Assembly (NCBI GenBank): GCA_005888925.1
Contig: VBCP01000314.1
Coordinates: forward strand, 1-8,801
Reading direction: 5' to 3'
DNA length: 8,801 nucleotides
From: Betaproteobacteria bacterium
GTDB lineage: Bacteria; Pseudomonadota; Gammaproteobacteria; Burkholderiales; SG8-39
In this document: one piece after another, positions 1-5,846 of the stretch
Position numbering within the stretch: the first letter of the stretch is position 1
Layout of the letters: every line of letters begins with the position of its first letter
Position numbers and translations under genes: made by a program
Notes under the pieces: model-generated
What the model was told of the DNA's origin: nothing
Seen by the model: only the letters and a program-made list of their open reading frames with translations
Database searches by the model: none

Positions 1-66
1 CGGTGGCACGAGCGACAGCAACGCGAGGGCCGCTAAGCGAAATGTAACTCTAATGTGGCGCAGCAT
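1..66 (-). CDS. Partial cassette gene, N-terminal signal peptide only
   Basis: An ATG at 66-64 opens a frame that runs off the left edge, giving 22 codons. The peptide has a basic n-region (MLRHIRVTFR) followed by a hydrophobic stretch (LAALALLSLVPP), which looks like the start of a signal peptide or a membrane anchor. An in-frame TAA lies four codons upstream of the ATG, so the start cannot be further upstream. No good ribosome binding site is visible. It is the likely main gene of the fourth cassette and starts about 110 bases after the cassette boundary. Function cannot be judged from this fragment. Confidence 0.5.
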   Translation of the reverse strand, partial: MLRHIRVTFRLAALALLSLVPP

Positions 67-73
67 CGGTTTT

Positions 74-166
74 TCACGTTATCCGAGGTGTGCACATGCG
101 GATGACCAGCACCGCGGCAATACCGACCGGCGTGTCCTCGTCGGAGGAATAGTGAGTGGCGGTCAT
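74..166 (-). CDS. Possible 30-residue leader ORF of cassette 4
   Basis: An ATG at 166-164, seven bases beyond the core of the upstream attC, opens a 30-codon frame ending in TGA at 76-74. The peptide starts MTATHYSSDEDTPVG, continues with a short hydrophobic stretch (IAAVLVI) and ends CTPRIT. It stops eight bases before the start of the signal-peptide gene at 66, so it could be a leader peptide that carries ribosomes to that gene. It has no clear Shine-Dalgarno sequence, and a frame this short can arise by chance. I do not recognise it. Confidence 0.22.
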   Translation of the reverse strand: MTATHYSSDEDTPVGIAAVLVIRMCTPRIT

Positions 167-173
167 TGATGCT

Positions 174-239
174 CTCTAACGCCTTGGTTCAGGCGCGGCG
201 GCACGTTAGCGCCGAATCGCCTGGAACCAGTAGTTAGGC
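174..239 (-). other. attC recombination site of cassette 3
   Basis: On the minus strand the site opens with R'' GCCTAAC (239-233) and closes with R' GTTAGAG (180-174). Between them are inverted arms: TGGTTCAGGCG at 185-195 pairs with CGCCTGGAACCA at 218-229 except for one extra base, the unpaired (extrahelical) base expected in an attC hairpin. A further GC-rich stem lies in the apical part. The length of 66 bp is normal for attC. The first R' base pairs match the next cassette (TTAGAGAGC), while R'' matches the start of cassette 3. Confidence 0.88.
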
Positions 240-246
240 ATCGATG

Positions 247-741
247 TCATTTTGTTTCCTTGCAAGGGCTCTTGTCGTTGAACGCCTGCACTGGATTCTG
301 AATGAGCTCTGCATCTGGCCACTCGGTCGGAAATGTATAGCCAGGGCCTTTGAGAAGCTTCTGTATTTCCCAAATTTTCTTTCCCGCTTTAGAAAAATAG
401 ACCCGATGTTCCAACTTTGTTCCGTTATAGGCACCAGCACGGACAAAGGCAAACCTCAACTTTCCATTGTCATCGTAGAACAGCTCTCGAGGTTTCCCTT
501 TCTGATCCGTGAATAGAACTCGGACATCGTCTTCGTATGGTTCACAAGATGTCGTATCGAATTTACGTTCGTTCCTTTTAAGATGACCTGCATCCTTGGA
601 CTTTTTGATCTTTTGGTAAAGCGTCCTCACGTCAACGATTTCAGGATGGTTTACCCAGTTTTTCTCGGTGATCGCCTCGCTGGCTAGAGCGGCGCAACTA
701 ACGAATAACCAAAGACCAATAAAAAGAGTAGATGTCTTCAT
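247..741 (-). CDS. Cassette 3 protein, exported, unknown function
   Basis: This is a 164-residue protein read from the ATG at 741-739. An in-frame TTG five codons upstream would also work, but the ATG puts a clean signal peptide at the N-terminus: MKTSTLF, a hydrophobic core, then A-L-A before SEA as a signal peptidase I site. The F-V-S-C sequence inside it is a poor lipobox, so a soluble periplasmic or secreted protein is more likely than a lipoprotein. The mature part is charged and hydrophilic, with aromatic beta-type segments (VRVLFTD, ELFYDDNGKLRFAFVRAGAYNG, HRVYFSKAGKKIWEI). It contains two cysteines (SCEPYEDD and the near-terminal SPCKETK) that could form a disulfide. The repeated strand pattern with YDDNGKL turns resembles small periplasmic beta-sheet proteins, but I recognise no family. 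The stop lies eight bases before the attC, as usual for a cassette gene. No strong ribosome binding site is seen. Confidence 0.72.
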   Translation of the reverse strand: MKTSTLFIGLWLFVSCAALASEAITEKNWVNHPEIVDVRTLYQKIKKSKDAGHLKRNERKFDTTSCEPYEDDVRVLFTDQKGKPRELFYDDNGKLRFAFVRAGAYNGTKLEHRVYFSKAGKKIWEIQKLLKGPGYTFPTEWPDAELIQNPVQAFNDKSPCKETK

Positions 742-766
742 TTTTTTGGCCCGCAATCTTTTCGAT

Positions 767-829
767 GCCTAGCGCACTAGCTAACCGGCGCGCCGCGTTT
801 CGCGCGTCCGGTTGAGCGCAAAGTTAGGC
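767..829 (-). other. attC recombination site of cassette 2, variant core
   Basis: On the minus strand the site begins with R'' GCCTAAC (829-823) and ends with GCTAGGC (773-767). The inverted arms AACCGGCGCG (783-792) and CGCGTCCGGTT (803-813) pair apart from one extra T at 807. The length is 63 bp. The R' core reads GCT where GTT is the near-invariant crossover triplet, so one strand-exchange base is substituted. The stop codon of the cassette 2 gene lies inside the site. Confidence 0.85.
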
Positions 830-1388
830 GCGTCAACGCTGCTACAAGTAGTGCGTAGAACGCCAGCCAAACGGCCAAACACCATATCCACCCAATTTCG
901 TTGGGCAGCGTTAACCATCCGTACTCTGTGACCGGAAGCTTAAGGAAATGGTGGAGGGGGTACCAAGGCAAAGCATTTACCGAAAACAACTTAAGTCGGG
1001 CGTCAAAATCAGACAACAGGAAGGGAAGGATTCCGAGCAAGCCCAAATGAGCGGCGACAAGGGCAGAAAACCAAAAGCCAAGCCGTTTTGAATAGCTAAT
1101 GGTCAACGATCCGACGAAAACGAGGCTGGGCAATAAAAAGGTTAGTAGACCAAGCTCCGGCCCAAACTCGAGCTGCGAATACAGCAATACGAGCAAAACT
1201 GGCATCGGAAGGTGAACGCCGTGCCCGACATGCTCTAAGGACGGTGCGTAGAAGATGGCACGTGACATCGCGAAAGCGAGAGCCTTCGTGCGCGGATTGC
1301 TAATCCTGCTGAGGAGAAAGCGATTCAACGCGAAGCCAATCGCGGCGCTTCCCAGCAGCGGGCCAACAATAAAAAGCACGAAATCCAT
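777..1388 (-). CDS. Cassette 2 protein, polytopic membrane protein, unknown
   Basis: This is a 203-residue protein from the ATG at 1388-1386. That ATG lies only a few bases after the cassette boundary (TTAGGCGCCATG), so the transcript offers almost no leader within the cassette and no Shine-Dalgarno sequence. Hydrophobic segments lie near residues 2-25, 60-77, 79-98, 105-126 and 165-187, suggesting five membrane helices and possibly a sixth around 36-50. Conserved-looking soluble features include the histidine-rich LEHVGHGVHLP (51-61) and PWYPLHHFLKLP (141-152). Paired histidines in membrane proteins can bind metal or quinone, but nothing here proves it. The last 14 residues (LRSTGRAKRGAPVS) are translated from the attC, a frequent trait of cassette genes. 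No family is recognised. Confidence 0.72.
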   Translation of the reverse strand: MDFVLFIVGPLLGSAAIGFALNRFLLSRISNPRTKALAFAMSRAIFYAPSLEHVGHGVHLPMPVLLVLLYSQLEFGPELGLLTFLLPSLVFVGSLTISYSKRLGFWFSALVAAHLGLLGILPFLLSDFDARLKLFSVNALPWYPLHHFLKLPVTEYGWLTLPNEIGWIWCLAVWLAFYALLVAALTRLTLRSTGRAKRGAPVS

Positions 1389-1391
1389 GGC

Positions 1392-1454
1392 GCCTAACGT
1401 AACCTTCAGCCGCCGCCCGCTTGCGGGCGGTCAGGCTGCAAGGACAAGTTAGAG
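1392..1454 (-). other. attC recombination site of cassette 1
   Basis: On the minus strand the site runs from R'' CTCTAAC (1454-1448) to R' GTTAGGC (1398-1392), 63 bp. The hairpin pairs CCGCCCGC (1413-1420) with GCGGGCGG (1423-1430), AGCC (1408-1411) with GGCT (1434-1437), and CCTT (1403-1406) with AAGG (1440-1443). Unequal internal bulges (GC against TCA) supply the asymmetry typical of attC. R'' is complementary to the start of cassette 1 (GTTAGAGC at 1896-1889) rather than to its neighbour, as expected. Confidence 0.9.
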
Positions 1455-1882
1455 CGCTTGAGCTTCGACGCTCCAATGACAAGCCCAACCGCTGGAAACA
1501 AAAATAGGAATACGACCAGGGCGATACCTCCAAGCGACCGAGGTTGCATCTGCACAAACATCGAAAGGGCCACAACCACCACGGAATAGATGCCGCCTAC
1601 GACTGCGGAAAGCCATCGAGCACGCATGCGCCTTAAACGGCGAGCGAAGAACCCACCGATTAGAAATGAGATCGTGCCGACAAATAGGAGCCAGATGAGA
1701 ACCGCGGTTCCTCCGTACCGGAACATCGTTTGCTCTGTAGGCAGTTTTGAAAAGCTCAAGAGCTCTGAGAGCGTACCGAGGCCGATTATTCCGACGTACA
1801 GGAAGAGAATGATGCTTCCGCAAAAAAATACCACATCGACCCCTCCCGGCCATGGGGTGCCGCGCTCGATCGGATTTGTCAT
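1406..1882 (-). CDS. Cassette 1 protein, four-helix membrane protein, unknown
   Basis: This is a 158-residue protein from the ATG at 1882-1880, eight bases past the cassette boundary core. A weak purine stretch (TTAGAG) is the only ribosome-binding candidate. Hydrophobic helices lie near residues 16-37, 57-79, 90-111 and 117-137. The strongly basic loop RRLRRMRAR (81-89) between helices 2 and 3 should face the cytoplasm, which puts both termini inside. The final residues SLQPDRPQAGGG are encoded by the attC, with the TGA inside the site. As the first cassette it would be nearest any upstream integron promoter, but none is evident. No family is recognised; small four-helix cassette proteins of this kind are common and mostly uncharacterised. 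Confidence 0.72.
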   Translation of the reverse strand: MTNPIERGTPWPGGVDVVFFCGSIILFLYVGIIGLGTLSELLSFSKLPTEQTMFRYGGTAVLIWLLFVGTISFLIGGFFARRLRRMRARWLSAVVGGIYSVVVVALSMFVQMQPRSLGGIALVVFLFLFPAVGLVIGASKLKRSNLSLQPDRPQAGGG

Positions 1883-1889
1883 AGCTGCG

Positions 1890-1896
1890 CTCTAAC
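1890..1896 (-). other. Cassette-array head core site (GTTAGAG)
   Basis: On the minus strand GTTAGAG precedes cassette 1 and marks its insertion point. TTAGAGC matches the reverse complement of the R'' arm of cassette 1's own attC. Upstream of it (1897 onward) no attC arms are seen, so this position would be the attI boundary or the scar of an insertion at a secondary site. No attI sequence or integrase promoter could be recognised beside it. Confidence 0.65.
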
Positions 1897-1901
1897 TAGT
1901 A

Positions 1902-1976
1902 TTAGTTGACCGTCATCCGAAAATTCTTAGTTGACTGTCTGCCGAAAAAGATTAGTTGACAAGTGGCGGAGACGAC
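1902..1976. repeat. Three 25-bp tandem repeats beginning TTAGTTGAC
   Basis: The motif TTAGTTGAC starts at 1902, 1927 and 1952, exactly 25 bases apart. Units 1 and 2 also share GTC and CCGAAAA further in, while unit 3 diverges after the first nine bases. Read on the minus strand the block starts TGTCAACTAAT, with CAACTAA repeated inward. Multiple inward repeats at a TG-starting end resemble the tips of some insertion sequences, including the IS21 type, so this may be an orphan IS end. It may also be an integrase- or regulator-binding array. It is not a CRISPR array: the repeat core is too short and the interval too small. Confidence 0.7.
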
Positions 1977-1977
1977 A

Positions 1978-1990
1978 GGGGTCTGACCCC
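1978..1990. repeat. Perfect palindrome GGGGTC-T-GACCCC
   Basis: Six-base arms with a single-base centre lie in the gap downstream of purL. Elements with a GGGGTC/GACCCC core recur between genes in many betaproteobacteria and resemble REP sequences; that link is from memory, not from this window. No run of T follows on the minus strand, so it is a poor intrinsic terminator for purL. Confidence 0.6.
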
Positions 1991-1996
1991 GATGGG

Positions 1997-2015
1997 TTCG
2001 GGCTCCTTCCCCGAA
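1997..2015. repeat. Hairpin TTCGGG-7 nt-CCCGAA after purL
   Basis: A perfect 6-bp inverted repeat, 1997-2002 with 2010-2015, has a 7-base loop and starts 23 bases beyond the purL stop. With the palindrome at 1978-1990 it gives two tandem stem-loops in the 3' region of the purL transcript. This layout suits mRNA end protection or a REP-like pair. A U-tract, needed for a standard intrinsic terminator, is missing. Confidence 0.45.
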
Positions 2016-2037
2016 TAATTACGACCCTGGCCCCGAA

Positions 2038-5000
2038 TTAGCCGACCCAGCGGCGGGCGTTACGGAAGAGTTGCATCCATGGAGAGTCTTCGCCGAGGCC
2101 GGGTGGACGCCAGGAATACTGGACGCTCCTGAAGCAGCGCTCGGGATGCGGCATGAGGATGGTGAAGCGGCCGTCGGCGGTGGTGAGGCCGGTGATGCCC
2201 TGCGGGCTGCCGCTCGGGTTGTGCGGGTAGACCTCGGTCGGCTCGCCGCGGCTGTTGACGTAGCGCATGCAGACGAGTGAGGGCACGGTGTCGAACTTGG
2301 CGCGGCCTTCGCCGTGGGCGGTGACGATCGGGATGCGGCTGCCGGACATGCCGGCGAAGAGGATCGAGGGGCTCTCGACGATCTCGACCATCACCAGCCG
2401 GCCCTCGAACTGCTCGGAGCGGTTCCGAACGAAGGCGGGCCAATGCGCGGCTCCGGGGATGAGCTCCTTCAGCGCCGCCATCATCTGGCAGCCGTTGCAG
2501 GCGCCGAGCGCGAAGCTGTCCGCGCGCGCGAAGAATTTCTCGAACTCGGCGCGCACGCGCGGGTTGTAGAGGATGGTGCTCGCCCAGCCGCGGCCCGCAC
2601 CGAGCACGTCGCCGTAGGCGAAGCCGCCGCCTGCCACAATGCCTTTGAACCCCTCCAGGGTGCGCCGGCCGGCGAGGAGATCGGTCATGTGCACGTCGAG
2701 CGCCTCGAAGCCGGCGCGGTCGAACGCGGCGGCCATCTCGACCTGGCCGTTGACGCCCTGCTCTCTCAAGATGGCGACGCGCGGACGCGCGCCGGTGGCG
2801 ATGGGCGCGCTGGAGGGGGTGAAGGTCAAGTGCAAAGACAAGCCCGAATCGTGCGGGTCGATGACCCGGTCGAATTCCTCGCGCGCCGACTCCGGGTGGT
2901 CGCGCAGGGCCTGCATGCGGTAGGTGAGCTCGCTCCAGGTGCGCTGCGTGTGGTCGCGCTTGTTCATGTAGAGCTCGCGCCCGTTGCGCGTGACGCGGAT
3001 CTGGTCGCGGCGGTTGAGCTGGCCGACGACGTGCGAGTACTCGCCGAGCCCGGCCTCGCGCAGTATCTGCATGACGTTGGTGCGGTCGCGTTCGCGGATC
3101 TGGATCACGGCGCCCAGCTCCTCGTTGAAGAGCGCGGCGACAACGAGCTCGCGCGCGCGGCCGGCGAGCTGCTCGTCCGCGTTGCGCTTGAAGGCGTCGA
3201 CGTCATCGCTTGCCTCATCGAAGGTGATTGCGTCCAGGTTGAGCGTGACGCCGCAGTGGCCGGCGAACGACATCTCGCACACCGTGGTGAAGAGGCCGCC
3301 GTCGGAGCGGTCGTGGTAGGCGAGGATCAAGGGCCGCAGCGCCTGGATCGCGGCGAAGAAACCCTTGAGCAAAGCCGGGTCGTCGAGGTCGGGACAGTGC
3401 TCGCCGAAGCCGCGGTGCGTCTGGGCGACGATCGAGCCGCCGAGGCGGTTCTTGCCGCGGCCCAGATCGATCAGCACGAGTTCGGTATCGCCCGCGTCGG
3501 TGCGAAGCTGCGGCGTCAGCGTGTCGCGCGCGTCTGGCACCGGTGCAAAGGCCGACACGATGAGCGAAAGCGGGGCGACGATCTCACTTGCGTCCCAGGA
3601 GGTCTGCATCGACAGCGAATCCTTGCCGACCGGGATCGAGACGCCGAGCGCCGGGCAGAGCTCCAGCGCCACCGCGCGCACCGTGTCGTAGAGCGCGGCG
3701 TCCTCGCCCGGATAGCCGGCCGCGGCCATCCAGTTGGCGGAGAGCTTCACCTGCGAAAGCGAAGCGATGCGCGCCGCGGCGATGTTGGTGAGCGCCTCGC
3801 CCACCGCCATGCGCCCCGAGGCCGGCGCGTCGATCAGCGCGAGCGGCGTGCGCTCGCCGATCGCCATCGCCTCGCCGGCATAGCCTTCGAAGTCGAGCAG
3901 CGTCACGGCGCAGTCGGCCACCGGCACCTGCCAGGGACCGACGAACGGATCGCGCGCGCAAAGGCCGCCGACCGTGCGGTCGCCGATCGAGACCAGGCAG
4001 TTCTCCGCCGACACCGAGGGATGGCGCATCACCCGGTGCGCCGCCGCCTCGACCGTGATCTTGTCGAGCGGAAACGCGCTCGGCGAGCGCTCGAGATGGC
4101 GCACGTCGCGCAGCATCTTCGGCGGTCTTCCCAGGATCACGGCGAGCTCGAGGTCGATCGGGCGCCCGCCCAGCTGGCTGTCCTCGACGAGCAGCCTGCC
4201 GTCGTCGGTGGCTTTGCCGAGCACCGCGAAGGGGCAGCGTTCGCGCTGGCACATCTTTTCGAACGTCGGCAAATCACTGGGCGCGATCGCGAGCACATAG
4301 CGCTCCTGCGCCTCGTTGCACCAGATCTCGCGCGGCGACATGCCGCTGTCTTCGCTCGGGATCTTGCGCAGCTCGAGGCGGGCGCCGCGCTGCGCCGACC
4401 ACGCGAGTTCGGGCACGGCATTGGACAGGCCGCCCGCGCCGACGTCGTGGATCGAGAGGATCGGATTCGCCGCGCCGAGCTGCCAGCAGCGGTCGATCAC
4501 CTCCTGCGCGCGCCGCTGCATCTCGGCGTTGCCGCGCTGCACCGAGTCGAAGTCGAGGTCGGCGACGTTGGCGCCCGCACCCATCGAGGACGCCGCGCCG
4601 CCGCCCATGCCGATCAGCAGCCCGGGGCCGCCGAGCTGCACGAGCAGCGTGCCCGCAGGGAACGGCGACTTCGTCGCATGCGAGGCGTCGATATTCCCCA
4701 GGCCGCCCGCCAGCATGATCGGCTTGTGATAGCCGCGGAGCACACCGCCGACTTCGGCTTCGAAGCTGCGGAAATAGCCGCACAGGTTGGGCCGGCCGAA
4801 CTCGTTGTTGAAGGAGGCGGCGCCGATCGGGCCCTCGAGCATGATGTCGAGCGCCGAGGCGATGCGGCCGGGCTTGCCGGGCGAGGCGCCTTCCCAGAGC
4901 TGCTCGTGGCCGGGGATGCGCAGGTTGGAAACCGAGTAGCCGACGAGGCCGGCTTTCGGCTTCGCGCCGCGGCCGGTCGCGCCCTCATCGCGGATCTCGC

Positions 5001-5673
5001 CGCCGGCGCCGGTCGAGGCACCGGGGAACGGCGCGATCGCGGTGGGATGGTTGTGGGTCTCGACCTTCATCACGGTGTGCACCCTGCCCGGGTGGCGCGC
5101 GTAGGTGCCGTCGCCGCGCGGGTGGAAGCGCTGCGCCTCGGCGCCTTCCATGATCGCGGCGTTGTCGGCATACGCGACCACGGTGCCCGCCGGGCTCACC
5201 GCGTGCGTGTGGCGGATCATGCCGAAGAGCGACTGCTTCTGCCGCTCGCCGTCGACGATCCAGTCGGCGTTGAAGATCTTGTGGCGGCAGTGCTCCGAAT
5301 TCGCCTGCGCGAACATGGTGAGCTCGGCATCCGTCGGGTCGCGCCCGATGCCGCGGTAGGCGCGCTCGAGATATTCGATCTCCTCCTCGCTCAGGGCGAG
5401 GCCGAGCTCGATATTCGCTGCGCGCAGCGTCGACGCCGGGATCCGGCCAAGCGGCCGCGGCGGCACGTGCTGGAAGAGCTTCGCCGCCTGGTCGAAGGAC
5501 GCGAGCACGGTCTCGGTCATGCGATCGTGCAGCAACGCCGCGATGCCGGGCTTCGCCGACTCGAGGGTGAACGCGGTGCCGCGCTCGATCCGCTTGACGG
5601 CGGCGAGGCCGCAGTTCCTCGCGATGTCGCTCGCCTTGGACGACCAGGGCGAGATAGTGCCCAGGCGCGGCAC
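2038..5673 (-). CDS. purL: Phosphoribosylformylglycinamidine synthase (PurL)
   Basis: This cytoplasmic enzyme catalyses step four of purine synthesis: FGAR, glutamine and ATP give FGAM, glutamate, ADP and phosphate. The frame shown is 1,211 residues from a GTG, but this GTG lies inside the conserved stretch YLVVPRLGTISPWSSKA, has no ribosome binding site, and is not the native start; PurL-like sequence continues upstream. Counting from this GTG, the linker motif QANSEHCRHK is at 123-132. The synthase signature KVETHNHPTAIAPFPGA starts at 203 and is followed by GGEIRDEGATGRGAKPKAG. GMGGGAASSM (355-364) and HDVGAGGLSNAVPEL (409-423) belong to the ATP-binding half. The glutaminase domain begins near 964, with catalytic Cys1059 (GACNGCQMM), His1176 and Glu1178 (MPHPER). 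The catalytic core looks intact and the C-terminus (FRNARRWVG) is normal. The full family length is about 1,290-1,300 residues. The gene follows the AsmA-like gene and is probably cotranscribed with it. Confidence 0.97.
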   Translation of the reverse strand: MPRLGTISPWSSKASDIARNCGLAAVKRIERGTAFTLESAKPGIAALLHDRMTETVLASFDQAAKLFQHVPPRPLGRIPASTLRAANIELGLALSEEEIEYLERAYRGIGRDPTDAELTMFAQANSEHCRHKIFNADWIVDGERQKQSLFGMIRHTHAVSPAGTVVAYADNAAIMEGAEAQRFHPRGDGTYARHPGRVHTVMKVETHNHPTAIAPFPGASTGAGGEIRDEGATGRGAKPKAGLVGYSVSNLRIPGHEQLWEGASPGKPGRIASALDIMLEGPIGAASFNNEFGRPNLCGYFRSFEAEVGGVLRGYHKPIMLAGGLGNIDASHATKSPFPAGTLLVQLGGPGLLIGMGGGAASSMGAGANVADLDFDSVQRGNAEMQRRAQEVIDRCWQLGAANPILSIHDVGAGGLSNAVPELAWSAQRGARLELRKIPSEDSGMSPREIWCNEAQERYVLAIAPSDLPTFEKMCQRERCPFAVLGKATDDGRLLVEDSQLGGRPIDLELAVILGRPPKMLRDVRHLERSPSAFPLDKITVEAAAHRVMRHPSVSAENCLVSIGDRTVGGLCARDPFVGPWQVPVADCAVTLLDFEGYAGEAMAIGERTPLALIDAPASGRMAVGEALTNIAAARIASLSQVKLSANWMAAAGYPGEDAALYDTVRAVALELCPALGVSIPVGKDSLSMQTSWDASEIVAPLSLIVSAFAPVPDARDTLTPQLRTDAGDTELVLIDLGRGKNRLGGSIVAQTHRGFGEHCPDLDDPALLKGFFAAIQALRPLILAYHDRSDGGLFTTVCEMSFAGHCGVTLNLDAITFDEASDDVDAFKRNADEQLAGRARELVVAALFNEELGAVIQIRERDRTNVMQILREAGLGEYSHVVGQLNRRDQIRVTRNGRELYMNKRDHTQRTWSELTYRMQALRDHPESAREEFDRVIDPHDSGLSLHLTFTPSSAPIATGARPRVAILREQGVNGQVEMAAAFDRAGFEALDVHMTDLLAGRRTLEGFKGIVAGGGFAYGDVLGAGRGWASTILYNPRVRAEFEKFFARADSFALGACNGCQMMAALKELIPGAAHWPAFVRNRSEQFEGRLVMVEIVESPSILFAGMSGSRIPIVTAHGEGRAKFDTVPSLVCMRYVNSRGEPTEVYPHNPSGSPQGITGLTTADGRFTILMPHPERCFRSVQYSWRPPGLGEDSPWMQLFRNARRWVG

Positions 5674-5846
5674 GACCAGGTAAACGGTGCCGCGCGCCGC
5701 CCCTGTGCTGCGCTCCCCATAGGCGAGCAGCCGCTCGAGCAGCGCGCGCTCCTTCGCGACGAGCGCGCCCTCGGTCTCGACGAAATGCCAGAACTCGGCG
5801 CCGACGGCGCGGACGGCCGGATGCGGAGCTGGAGAATTTGTGGCAC
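5674..5846 (-). pseudogene. purL: Broken 5' end of purL (deletion plus frameshift)
   Basis: In the purL frame the sequence upstream of 5673 still encodes PurL-like residues (HPAVRAVGAEFWHFVETEG, then LLERLLAYGER). That frame has no ATG, GTG or TTG before an in-frame TGA at 5871-5869. One frame over, a GTG at 5846-5844 overlaps the stop of the upstream gene (TAGTG) and reads MPQILQLR, which fits the usual opening of proteobacterial PurL before the conserved (G)xPALSxFR segment. That segment and the helix after it, about 20 residues, are absent; the two parts join near 5821-5823. To restore the frame, the missing DNA must be 3n+1 bases, about 61-64. Either the gene has suffered a real small deletion, or the assembly dropped a short piece. 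Confidence 0.7.

Larger units (their letters stand above)
1..1895 (-). mobile_element. Integron gene-cassette array, no integrase in view
   Basis: The array has three complete cassettes and the head of a fourth, all oriented on the minus strand. Using the G^TT crossover of the attC core, the boundaries are: cassette 1 at 1895-1398 (158-residue membrane protein), cassette 2 at 1397-773 (203-residue membrane protein), cassette 3 at 772-180 (exported protein), and cassette 4 from 179 past the left edge. Each complete cassette has one main gene followed by one attC. Each cassette's first bases match the reverse complement of the R'' arm of its own attC: TTAGAGC with GCTCTAAC, TTAGGCGC with GCGCCTAAC, and cTAGGCATCGA with TCGATGCCTAAC. 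This is the expected product of circular cassettes inserted by an integron integrase. GC content is clearly lower than in the flanking chromosomal genes. No intI gene is seen, and only 141 bases separate the array head from purL. Confidence 0.88.

Noticed and set aside
244..516. Plus-strand 90-codon frame opposite the exported cassette gene
   Set aside because: The minus-strand frame has a signal peptide and sits correctly between attC sites; the plus-strand frame has neither.
742..756. TTG at 756 as the start of the exported cassette protein
   Set aside because: It would add MRAKK before a complete signal peptide and has purines too close for a ribosome site; the ATG at 741 fits better, though the TTG is not excluded.
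1449..1853. Minus-strand 134-codon frame overlapping the cassette 1 gene
   Set aside because: It is out of frame with the four-helix protein, rich in Arg/His/Cys, starts inside that gene and does not end at the attC as the real gene does.
1902..1976. CRISPR array from evenly spaced TTAGTTGAC repeats
   Set aside because: Only nine bases repeat well, the interval is 25 bases, the spacer parts of units 1 and 2 are themselves similar, and there is no cas gene.
1978..2015. Intrinsic terminator of purL
   Set aside because: Both hairpins are present but neither is followed by a T-run on the minus strand, so they are listed as repeats only.
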